Assembly (NCBI GenBank): GCA_030426955.1
Contig: JAUHXS010000008.1
Coordinates: forward strand, 91,655-155,654
Reading direction: 5' to 3'
Length of the DNA: 64,000 nt
From: Bacteroidia bacterium
GTDB lineage: Bacteria > Bacteroidota > Bacteroidia > Chitinophagales > JAUHXS01
Under the pieces are notes generated by a model that did not search any database, was not told the origin of the DNA, and saw only the letters and a program-made list of their open reading frames with translations. This document shows, piece by piece, positions 56,302-64,000 of this stretch. The number at the start of each line of letters is the position of its first letter. Within the stretch, counting starts at the first letter, position 1. Position numbers and translations under genes: made by a program.

Positions 56302-58557
56302 CTATTGTATCATTAGAGATTTGGTAATTGTGTTATTTTTTGAATGTAGCTCGATAAAGTAGATTCCTTCAGGGGTATCTATGCTTACAAGATTTGAATT
56401 TGATGAAGTTTCAAATTTTTGTTTGTGAATAATATTACCCAAAATATCCCTTACAACAATCTCATCCGTTGCTTTAAGAAGTCGATGAGTGTTTATTGTA
56501 AATACTCCACTACTTGGATTGGGGTATATTTGGAAAGCTTCATCTGTTGCTAAAGATAGGCTGTTACATGCGTTGACTACAACTGTTTTTTGAGCGGTGT
56601 CAAAACAAGAGTTGCTTGTATCAATAACTATAAGTTCTACCATGAAGCTATCAGAAGACGCATATATATATTGTGCTGTATCTGAAAACATAGCAAAAAC
56701 ATCTCCATTATCATGAAATTTCCAGATAATGCTATCTGTGTAGCCTTGACTATTGTATGTGGTTATGTCAAATATCCCCAAGGAGTTTAAACAACCTGCG
56801 CTATCCGAGATGGTAAAAATTTTAGTCTCTGGGTCAAGTATAGTCACCCATGTAGTGTCATTGTACTCACACTGACCTTCCGCATCAACAGAAACTATGT
56901 ATTGACCACTTTCCATAGCTTTAATTGTATTTTCTGTTTCTCCAGTGGACCATGTAAATTGATAATCAGTATTGCTATTCAACAAATCATCCGCCAACCC
57001 GATAACTGGGGACTTACAACTCACTACGGTATCTTCTAGAAATTCAGGGAGTATGATCTCTGCATAAAAAACTCTTCTTTGTATGCAGTTTGAGGGAGCT
57101 GGGTCTCTAACGGTTATTTGGTAATTACCAGTTTTAGTGATCTCGATAGAGTCTTCAGAACTAAGTAAGTCATCGGTGATAAAATCTTTCCAGATTGATA
57201 TCGTATAATTTTCATCCACAGATAGAATTAGTTTATCACATACAACTGTATCTGTAACAAAGTCTAGCGGTAAGCTAGGAAGTTTCGCATAGAAAGAGTC
57301 TGGAACGACTTCGGATCCATCTATGAAGTAGCTGCACCAAAAGGTATCCAAGTCAATTAGTGTTAGCTCTAAAACATGATTACCAGGATTAACAACTTCC
57401 ACACTTACTTGCTTCGATTCAGATACAATTACATTGTCTAGTTCCCAGCGATAGGCTAATGCATCTAAGTCTGTCCAGGCACTGATGACTTCCTCTGTGC
57501 AAATGGTATCTCCATAGTAAAATCTTGATGTTTCACAGTTTTGCCATCCGCTCAGCGTTTTGTATACCGTTCCATTATTGCCAACAATATAACCTGTTTG
57601 ATAATCTGTCATGTGTATATTCCAAAGTTTTTCACTAAATTCTGCTCCAGCGTGCCACTTCTTCCCTTTATTAGTGGTGTAAAATATTTGATTATCTCCA
57701 ATTGACATGGGGCCGCCACCTTTTTGTGAGATCATAAATCCAACGCTATCTCCAATAAATTGAACATCCATAACTTTTTCAAAGTCAACACCGTTCTTAA
57801 ATAAAGCTTTTCTCTCCCATCCTGAGGTGAGGTCAGCGCTTTTGATGTAATAATTGAAGTCAGCAGTTACATATACTTTATTTAGCTGAGAAACGTCTAT
57901 CGAGTATAGGTTTATAGGCTGGGCAATTGCTCCCGAGTGGAGTAGTTTTACACCAACAAAGTCTTCGTGTGACCAATTTCCACCACCATTAGTTGTTATG
58001 TATAAGCGTCCTTTATCACAGGCTAGATACCCAGTATCTTCATTTATAAAATGGCATGCATTAATTGGAAAGGTATCAATAAGTGATATATCCCAAGAGG
58101 TCTCGCCTATTGTTTGTTTTGCTAGTACTCCTGAGTCGCCTTTTGCACCTGTCAGGTAAACGGTTGAATTGGTAAGTATAAAAACATCTCTCCAATGATA
58201 CGAGTTGTCGATGACTGTATCTAATGTCCAACTGCTACCTCCATTTGTAGTTCTTAGAACTTTTCCATCAAAAGCTGCTATGAATCCTGTGTCTTCATCT
58301 ATAAATTCAATATCTCTAATCCTTGATCCACTGAGCCCTATATCCAAGCTATTCCATGTTGTGCCATAATCATTGGTGGTCAATAAACTTCCATCAAAGG
58401 CACCTATGAAGCCACTACTATCGTTTGTGAAATATGATGTTCTCAATAAGCTTCCTGTGCCACTATTTAGTTCAAAATATGGACTTGTTTCAGTTTGAGA
58501 AATGCTATGTAAAGCTAAGCACAGCGTGAACAGATGGAAAAGTAAGTAGCGTTTCAT
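56302..58557 (-). CDS. Secreted YCF48-like beta-propeller with type A T9SS sorting domain
   Basis: The 751-residue protein has a signal peptide, then YCF48/sialidase-type propeller repeats (about 30-340; TNDYGTTWNSL, TTNGGSSW, STNKGKKW), then PKD-like domains, and a type A sorting domain at the end (FQIYPNPSSGVFTINT to ITKSLMIQ). Type A cargo is processed and attached by the PorU sortase. Activity is unknown. It starts nine bases after the next upstream gene, so the two are one operon. Confidence 0.83.
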   Translation of the reverse strand: MKRYLLFHLFTLCLALHSISQTETSPYFELNSGTGSLLRTSYFTNDSSGFIGAFDGSLLTTNDYGTTWNSLDIGLSGSRIRDIEFIDEDTGFIAAFDGKVLRTTNGGSSWTLDTVIDNSYHWRDVFILTNSTVYLTGAKGDSGVLAKQTIGETSWDISLIDTFPINACHFINEDTGYLACDKGRLYITTNGGGNWSHEDFVGVKLLHSGAIAQPINLYSIDVSQLNKVYVTADFNYYIKSADLTSGWERKALFKNGVDFEKVMDVQFIGDSVGFMISQKGGGPMSIGDNQIFYTTNKGKKWHAGAEFSEKLWNIHMTDYQTGYIVGNNGTVYKTLSGWQNCETSRFYYGDTICTEEVISAWTDLDALAYRWELDNVIVSESKQVSVEVVNPGNHVLELTLIDLDTFWCSYFIDGSEVVPDSFYAKLPSLPLDFVTDTVVCDKLILSVDENYTISIWKDFITDDLLSSEDSIEITKTGNYQITVRDPAPSNCIQRRVFYAEIILPEFLEDTVVSCKSPVIGLADDLLNSNTDYQFTWSTGETENTIKAMESGQYIVSVDAEGQCEYNDTTWVTILDPETKIFTISDSAGCLNSLGIFDITTYNSQGYTDSIIWKFHDNGDVFAMFSDTAQYIYASSDSFMVELIVIDTSNSCFDTAQKTVVVNACNSLSLATDEAFQIYPNPSSGVFTINTHRLLKATDEIVVRDILGNIIHKQKFETSSNSNLVSIDTPEGIYFIELHSKNNTITKSLMIQ

Positions 58558-58566
58558 TTTTATTGA

Positions 58567-61548
58567 TTATCTGATGTTATTTAAAACGGTAATTGTTCCT
58601 GTTGTTGATTGAACATTATTTTCTAAAGTATACTCTGCATAGTAGGTATAAACCTTGCTTCCGCTTTGGGGAATCCAAATAGGCCTTGGGTCTCTGGTTT
58701 CAAAAACTAACTTTCCATGCCGATCATATATTCTAAATAAGTCGAAATAACCTATTGTGAATAATTCATTGTTTGACCCTTGAACAACATTCGAAATGAA
58801 AGGCTGCTTTCTGTCGTCTACAAATATGTAAATGGAATCTGTTTTGCTACAGCCAACAGCATCATATGTTGTAACATAAAAATATTGGCTACTGTCAGGA
58901 AATGCATTTATCGAATGACATACCTCGCAGTCAACTAGATTTACAGGATGCCAGAGAACGTCTTTATCCCCATTTTCAATAGTAATTAGGGCAGACTCTC
59001 CTTTTGAGATGCTGTCAATAGCAGGTGTCAGTTCTGACCGTATGCTGTCAATAATAACTAAATATCGTTCTGCCGTTTCTGCGCACCCCAGTGAATCTTT
59101 TAGGTAAACTCTAAAATCAGTTGTCTTTTTTGGGGAAACAGTTACATTACTGCACGTTTTGCAGTCAACTTGACTTGTAGGTGTCCATTGGTAATGATCA
59201 GCACTTTGGCTAGGGCTAATATTTAACATTGTATTCGCGCAAACTTGTGTGTCCCATAGATAAGTAATGAGTGGTGTATTGCAAAAGCTATCAATCTTAA
59301 ATTTTGCCATATACGGGAAACTCTGTTGAGCATTAGCTGGAACCTGTTGTTGAAAAGAGCCTGCTGTTGTTGGAAATGTTTGTCCTGTGCTTGCATCATA
59401 TCTTATGATACCAGTCATGATTATTTCTTCCGTGCTTTCAGAATAGCCTATTGAGGTAACATAGTCACTAGCAGATTCCCCTCTTACATAGGTTGATCCG
59501 CCAAGATCTAATGCATTCATTTCACTATTGATATGAATTAAGAAATGATTTTGTTGAGATCCTACGGCTTTTTTAAATTCTAAAGGACATATTGGGTCTA
59601 CTCCATTGGTGTTTTTTACTAAATCATTCCCCATCGTTTGCCCAGCAATTATGTAAGACTCATTTGGTCCAATCTGAAGACTCCAAGGTTCTTCAACCAT
59701 ATCGGTTCCGAAGTATGTTGATTTTAAAATTTCATCTAATTCTAAAGTAAGGGCAGTAAGAAAATTATCCCCACCCACATGAGAGGGTATAATGCCATTT
59801 AAGTAAATGGGAGGAATGTCTCCAGTGAAAGTATTCATAAGGACATTTGCTGTAATGGGGAAATCAGTAGATTGGGTATAGCCCGTAACAACAACCTCTT
59901 TGCCGTTTATTATTTCGATATCTCTTATTGCTTCCCTATCAGAGCCGCCTAAATAGGTCCCGCTAACTATAGCCCCAGAGCTGTTGAGCTTTACAATAGT
60001 TCCATCACCATGACCATAACTGTAAAGAGAGTTAGGTAGCTTTTGTCCCCCAGCATATGTGGTTTGAGCACCTGAAGATATACCTGGGTAGTCTGTAGAA
60101 GTGCTAAATCCTGCAGCATAAACGTCACCATTGTTATCAACGTCAAGCGTAAAGACTTCATCCCTTAAGGATCCTCCTAAGTAGGTGCAATAATTAAGCG
60201 CATCTGTATTAATGTTTATACTAAATACAAAACCGTCCTCATTACCACCTCCGTAAACGGTTTGGGAAACGCCTGATGTTACTGGAAATCCAATGTTGGA
60301 TTGCACCTTGCCTCCTACATATACATTATCTCCTTGTATTGCAATTTCCTCACCTACTTCATAAGCATCTCCTCCTACCAAAGTTGAATAAACAATATCC
60401 GTCCCTTCATCGTTAAGTACTGTCAAATATACATCTCCATCATTAGCGGGGATTGTGCCAAAGCCTGATGAATTAACAAATGGGAAATCATCGGAGTGTG
60501 AAACGCCTGTTAGATATACATTTTGATTGTTGTCGACTTGAATGTCGAAGTTCCAATCTAGTTGGCTGCCTCCAAAATAAGTTATAAAGTCTGCATCGCT
60601 TCCATCGTTTGAAATTTTGGTAATATATGTATCAGAGGCACCTGGAGTAGAGGTTTTGTATACTCCGGGAGTTGTGAGTAAAAAACCATTTGCATAACCT
60701 GATATATAGCCGTTCCCCTCATTGTCGGTGGCACTTATGGCGTAAGGGTGCCCAGTCTCATCATATACCTTGCTGACGTATGTTGCCCATTCCAGACAAA
60801 ATGGGTCAATAATTAGTGCCTTGTTTTTATCATAGTTTTCGTCGATAGAAAACCCAAGGGTACTATCATTTAGTAACTTATATTGACTAGCAATCATTTT
60901 GTAACTAGCGTTTTCTTCTTGATATGTAAAAGGAGCTTTTTCTATATACTTTCCGATAGGTGTCGTGACCTCTAGATCTCCATTTTTCAGGATCTTTAAT
61001 TGCTTTATGCCATTGTAGACCAACTTTACATCATCGGGACTGCCTTCTGGAAAAACAATTATGTCATACTTGAGTTGGTTTTGGTGATGATAATATTCAA
61101 TATCTATATGCCTGTATATAGATTTGTATTTGATTTTAGAGCAAGTGGGAGTATTGGTGCTCCATTTAGATTTGTCGCCAATAAGGTAATTGATGTTAGA
61201 TGCTTTTAAATCTAATGGATCAATGTAGCTAGCTGGATTTTTATTCAGAAAACTAACATTCCAAACACATATCTCTGTTGAATCGAAAAAGCCATCCGAT
61301 AAGGGATTGTTGCTATATCTTGAAATCTCTTTATAGGAGTTAATCTTAGAAAAGCTCAATTGGTCATTGAGAAAATTGATTTTATTACCCTGTATATTAC
61401 CTTGAAAAAGTATATCCCTATTCCACTGACCTTTATTTTGAATAAATAACCTTTCAGGTGCTTTCAATGGACTACCTTGTTGATTTGTGAAAGCTGTTGC
61501 AAGCAATGGCAGAAAAGTTAGGAGGAAATATTGTAAAAAAGCTTTCAT
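58567..61548 (-). CDS. Secreted DUF7948/SBBP-repeat protein with type B T9SS domain
   Basis: The 993-residue protein has a signal peptide (FLQYFLLTFLPLLATA), an N-terminal DUF7948-like region (about 30-255; FIQNKGQWNRDILFQ, IDIEYYHHQNQLKYD), beta-propeller-like SBBP repeats (about 260-680; TYFGGSQLDW, TYLGGSLRDE, VYAAGFSTSTDYP), PKD-like parts and a C-terminal gliding-type domain (FDLFRIYDRHGKLVFE). It is surface-exported. The start is clear and the gene leads a two-gene operon with the YCF48-like protein. Confidence 0.83.
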   Translation of the reverse strand: MKAFLQYFLLTFLPLLATAFTNQQGSPLKAPERLFIQNKGQWNRDILFQGNIQGNKINFLNDQLSFSKINSYKEISRYSNNPLSDGFFDSTEICVWNVSFLNKNPASYIDPLDLKASNINYLIGDKSKWSTNTPTCSKIKYKSIYRHIDIEYYHHQNQLKYDIIVFPEGSPDDVKLVYNGIKQLKILKNGDLEVTTPIGKYIEKAPFTYQEENASYKMIASQYKLLNDSTLGFSIDENYDKNKALIIDPFCLEWATYVSKVYDETGHPYAISATDNEGNGYISGYANGFLLTTPGVYKTSTPGASDTYITKISNDGSDADFITYFGGSQLDWNFDIQVDNNQNVYLTGVSHSDDFPFVNSSGFGTIPANDGDVYLTVLNDEGTDIVYSTLVGGDAYEVGEEIAIQGDNVYVGGKVQSNIGFPVTSGVSQTVYGGGNEDGFVFSININTDALNYCTYLGGSLRDEVFTLDVDNNGDVYAAGFSTSTDYPGISSGAQTTYAGGQKLPNSLYSYGHGDGTIVKLNSSGAIVSGTYLGGSDREAIRDIEIINGKEVVVTGYTQSTDFPITANVLMNTFTGDIPPIYLNGIIPSHVGGDNFLTALTLELDEILKSTYFGTDMVEEPWSLQIGPNESYIIAGQTMGNDLVKNTNGVDPICPLEFKKAVGSQQNHFLIHINSEMNALDLGGSTYVRGESASDYVTSIGYSESTEEIIMTGIIRYDASTGQTFPTTAGSFQQQVPANAQQSFPYMAKFKIDSFCNTPLITYLWDTQVCANTMLNISPSQSADHYQWTPTSQVDCKTCSNVTVSPKKTTDFRVYLKDSLGCAETAERYLVIIDSIRSELTPAIDSISKGESALITIENGDKDVLWHPVNLVDCEVCHSINAFPDSSQYFYVTTYDAVGCSKTDSIYIFVDDRKQPFISNVVQGSNNELFTIGYFDLFRIYDRHGKLVFETRDPRPIWIPQSGSKVYTYYAEYTLENNVQSTTGTITVLNNIR

Positions 61549-61686
61549 TATGGATTTAATTTGATTGTCGGTAATGAATATATATATGCCTAATTATAGA
61601 TACTAATAAATCAATTTGCATTTTACTAATTTTATTCTCGACAAAATCGTGTATATTTAGTTTGTAATTAATAATTTCTTTGCTAA

Positions 61687-63186
61687 ATGAAACCATCAAC
61701 AGAACTATTTCAGCTTATAAAGTCATTAGATAAATCTGAGAAGCGACAAGTCAAGTTGCTTTCAGGGCTTTATTCGGGAGATAAGATTCACTTAAAGCTT
61801 TTTGAAGCAATAGATGAGCAAAAGCAATATGATGAAGAGAAGCTAAAAAGGAAATTTCAAAATACTAAATTCATTAATAGGTTTTCGGCCGTAAAAGGGT
61901 ATCTGTATGACTTTATATTAAAGGCTTTAATTTACAAAGACCTAGAGAGCTATGAACACCTTAGCACTTCTTACAAGGTGAGTATACTTGTGAAAAAGGG
62001 CTTAAAGAGTCAGGCATTGCATTATTTGGATAAAATTGAGAAAAGAGCAGAAAAAAAGGAAGACTTTGAAACACTATTGAGTGTGAGCAAATGGAAGAGA
62101 CAGTACTCTATAGATTTTAAGTCGCTCAAGAAGGCTCATGAATATTGGGCTGAGCAACAGGATAGGTATAATAGGTATTTGAGTTCAGAATCAAGAATGT
62201 CAAATCTTACCTTTCTTTATAAAAAAGTTATTGCGTTAGCTGAGGTAAAAGGTAATGTGCATAGTGAAACTGATTTATTTGATATAGAAGATATTGAAAA
62301 GGAAATAGCAAAGTATGAGTCAGCAATAGCATCTCTTAAAGAGAGAGATGCTGTATTGATGATAAAAACAACTTTTTATTATTTGATTAGAGATTTGAAG
62401 CGATATTATGCTTTAAGCGAAGAGTTAGTAGAGTTTTTGTTGAAAAATAGTTCAAAACAAATGTTTAGGGAGGCTCATATCATATTGAGTCTATCCAATC
62501 ACATTTTTGCATGCTTAAGAACAGGAAAGTGGGATAAACACAAACATTATTTAAAATTACTAAATGACTATCCAGTAAACACCATTCAACATAAAGATTT
62601 AAAGAATCGAACCTATTATTCTTCCAAGTTAAATTTCATGCTGTACACAGGACAGTTTAAGGAGGCTGATGACTTAATGCCTGAGGTCGAATCGTGGCTT
62701 GAAAGTCAAAAAAACAAATTGCCTGTCAATGATCAAGTTATATTTCAATATATGTTTGCTTTTGTGCTTTATGGGAATGGCGATTTAGAGCGAGCACTCG
62801 ATTATCTCTTTCCTATTTTAAATGAAAACGCATTTAAAGCAATTGACCATTTTTATACTTCTACTAGAATATTAAATATTATCATTCATTTTGAGCTCAA
62901 TCATTTAGAGCATCTGGAGTATCTTATTTCGTCTAGTAAGGTGTATTTAAAAAACAAACAAAGGGTATTTGAAAGTGAAAGGAAGCTGTTCAACTTTTTA
63001 TCAAAAGCTGTAAAGCAGCAACCTTCACATAATGATTGGAAGGCTTTTAGGGACGAGATTTCAGAAACACTTAAACACCCCTTTGAGCATTCTGCGCAGG
63101 AGTATTTTGATCTATTGTCATGGGCCAATGCAAGAGTAAACGAGACGAGCTACGCAGAAGAGCGCAACAAGATATATCAGGCTTAA
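61687..63186 (+). CDS. Conserved alpha-helical protein, TPR-like
   Basis: The 499-residue protein has no signal peptide and is almost entirely helical. It starts with the block LFQLIKSLDKSEKRQVKLLSG, which I recognise from uncharacterised proteins of this phylum. Repeated helix pairs suggest a TPR-like scaffold, without clear consensus. It may act in regulation or protein assembly with the SiaB-family gene that follows 72 bases later; that link is by position only. Confidence 0.7.
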   Translation: MKPSTELFQLIKSLDKSEKRQVKLLSGLYSGDKIHLKLFEAIDEQKQYDEEKLKRKFQNTKFINRFSAVKGYLYDFILKALIYKDLESYEHLSTSYKVSILVKKGLKSQALHYLDKIEKRAEKKEDFETLLSVSKWKRQYSIDFKSLKKAHEYWAEQQDRYNRYLSSESRMSNLTFLYKKVIALAEVKGNVHSETDLFDIEDIEKEIAKYESAIASLKERDAVLMIKTTFYYLIRDLKRYYALSEELVEFLLKNSSKQMFREAHIILSLSNHIFACLRTGKWDKHKHYLKLLNDYPVNTIQHKDLKNRTYYSSKLNFMLYTGQFKEADDLMPEVESWLESQKNKLPVNDQVIFQYMFAFVLYGNGDLERALDYLFPILNENAFKAIDHFYTSTRILNIIIHFELNHLEHLEYLISSSKVYLKNKQRVFESERKLFNFLSKAVKQQPSHNDWKAFRDEISETLKHPFEHSAQEYFDLLSWANARVNETSYAEERNKIYQA

Positions 63187-63258
63187 GCAACTAATCTCTT
63201 AAATAATTCTTAATTGAAATTCTTAAGTCTTATATTTAAAGACACGTAAACAAGTCAT

Positions 63259-63855
63259 ATGTTGCAAATATCAAATGCAAAAGAAGGCAGCAATGCAAGG
63301 GGATATATAGACTTTGCAAAACGTTTTCATAAAAACATGGCAGAAAGAAACTTTTCCCTAGTATACGAGGGGGAAGTCACCCAAGAAATCACAAAAGCTT
63401 TTGCCTCATTAGCACAAAAAAGTCTAGAAAATGCTGATGAAGATAGAAACGTTCGGAAAAAGGTTTTCCATGTTATGGTAGAGTGTTTACAAAATATTAC
63501 GAAACATACAGGAGATAATACTCTAGAGGAGGGCATAACTGGTTCCGGAATATTTATTATTGGTACTCATCAAGATGAATATATTATTACTACTGGCAAT
63601 ACAATTAAAAACGAAAATGTTTCGTCGCTTAAGAATATGTTGGAAAATATCAATAAGCTGGATAAAGATGGTGTCAAAGAATTATACAAGGAGAAATTAA
63701 AGGAGTCAAGACTCTCAGCCAAAGGTGGTGCTGGACTTGGATTTATTGATATAGCAAAAAAGACTGGGGAGAAGTTAGAGTTTTATTTTGTTCCTGTAGA
63801 TGATGCAAACTCCTTTTTTATATTGAGGACCAAGATTGCCAAAATTAAGGCCTAA
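63259..63855 (+). CDS. SiaB-family protein kinase
   Basis: The 198-residue protein resembles SiaB and DUF6272 proteins, which have a histidine-kinase-like ATPase fold. HVMVECLQNITKHTG is the N-box-like helix and SRLSAKGGAGLGFIDIAKKTG is the G-box. SiaB phosphorylates the anti-sigma antagonist-like protein SiaC to control a diguanylate cyclase in Pseudomonas. In Bacteroidota the pair also occurs. A SiaC gene would be expected downstream, beyond the window. Confidence 0.82.
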   Translation: MLQISNAKEGSNARGYIDFAKRFHKNMAERNFSLVYEGEVTQEITKAFASLAQKSLENADEDRNVRKKVFHVMVECLQNITKHTGDNTLEEGITGSGIFIIGTHQDEYIITTGNTIKNENVSSLKNMLENINKLDKDGVKELYKEKLKESRLSAKGGAGLGFIDIAKKTGEKLEFYFVPVDDANSFFILRTKIAKIKA

Positions 63856-63942
63856 TTATAAATTTTGCTTTAGTAAATAATTCAAGTTGCTAGTTAAAAA
63901 AAGGGATTAAATAAAATAGGGAAAGCGGCAAGAGATATAGAC

Positions 63943-63958
63943 TTTTGAGGAGTCAAAA
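63943..63958. repeat. Short inverted repeat near the window edge
   Basis: TTTTGA (63943-63948) and TCAAAA (63953-63958) form a small hairpin in the gap after the SiaB gene. It could be a regulatory site or part of an insertion-sequence end. Confidence 0.3.
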
Positions 63959-63978
63959 CCTTAAACTCTATAATCCTA

Positions 63979-64000
63979 TGCAACTTTCCCAAGACAAAAT
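63979..64000 (+). CDS. Possible start of a gene running off the window
   Basis: An ATG at 63979 opens a frame that begins MQLSQDK and is still open at the last base. Too little is visible to name it. It is not the sequence expected for a SiaC start; a transposase is possible given the inverted repeat just upstream. Confidence 0.3.

Overview
The window is a low-GC chromosomal segment from a member of the Bacteroidota, probably in or near the Cytophagales; the order is inferred from gene content and not proven. The evidence is two promoters of the Bacteroidota type (TTTG, about 19 bases, TAnnTTTG), the general lack of Shine-Dalgarno sequences, type IX secretion (T9SS) sorting domains, a PorP/SprF protein, DUF5686, DUF3467, DUF4159 and SiaB-family proteins, and a carboxyspermidine-type polyamine pathway.

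Region 1 (1-3526) is a decayed accessory island beside a CAT-anticodon tRNA gene. It holds a tandem module in which GIY-YIG nuclease genes, one broken and one intact, alternate with partial and full copies of the tRNA. Next is a roughly 600-base non-coding stretch with hairpins, leading into a reverse transcriptase gene of defence (DRT) type. That gene is cut after catalytic motif A by the end of an IS3-like element, of which only the tip and the transposase tail remain. A HigB-HigA toxin-antitoxin pair with a probable operator, an unpaired HigA-like regulator, a set of inverted repeats and a fossil of a LuxR-type regulator follow.

Region 2 (3527-20342) is ordinary chromosome. It contains a five-gene minus-strand operon (aminotransferase, nitroreductase, MurB, TlpA-like lipoprotein, unknown), lipoamide dehydrogenase, a TrmH-type rRNA methyltransferase divergent from a TamA-like Omp85 protein, an NhaC antiporter with an extra N-terminal domain, a membrane-anchored J-domain protein, a DUF5686 outer-membrane protein, and a two-gene polyamine operon.

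Region 3 (20343-35428) is the translation and transcription core: rpsU, xerC, hpf, four tRNAs (Thr, Tyr, Gly, Thr), tuf, tRNA-Trp, secE, nusG, rplK, rplA, rplJ, rplL, rpoB, rpoC and a DUF3467 gene. Promoters precede rpsU and the tRNA-tuf cluster, a hairpin lies between rplL and rpoB, and another follows rpoC.

Region 4 (35429-47828) is housekeeping: mscL, L-threonine dehydrogenase, proline dehydrogenase, thyA, dapD, yqgE, pckA, rsmE and DUF4159. Set among these is a two-gene unit of an XRE regulator and a degenerate nucleotidyltransferase-HEPN protein, with three TTGGACAAAAT sites at its promoter.

Region 5 (47832-61548) is a surface and secretion cluster on the minus strand: PorP/SprF, a giant adhesin-like protein with 15 immunoglobulin-like repeats and a type B sorting domain, a TPR/PD40/SPOR lipid- or wall-associated protein resembling PorE, and two further large T9SS cargo proteins. 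A separate type B cargo gene lies at 42127. Region 6 (61687-64000) has a conserved alpha-helical protein, a SiaB-family kinase, and the possible start of another gene at the window edge.
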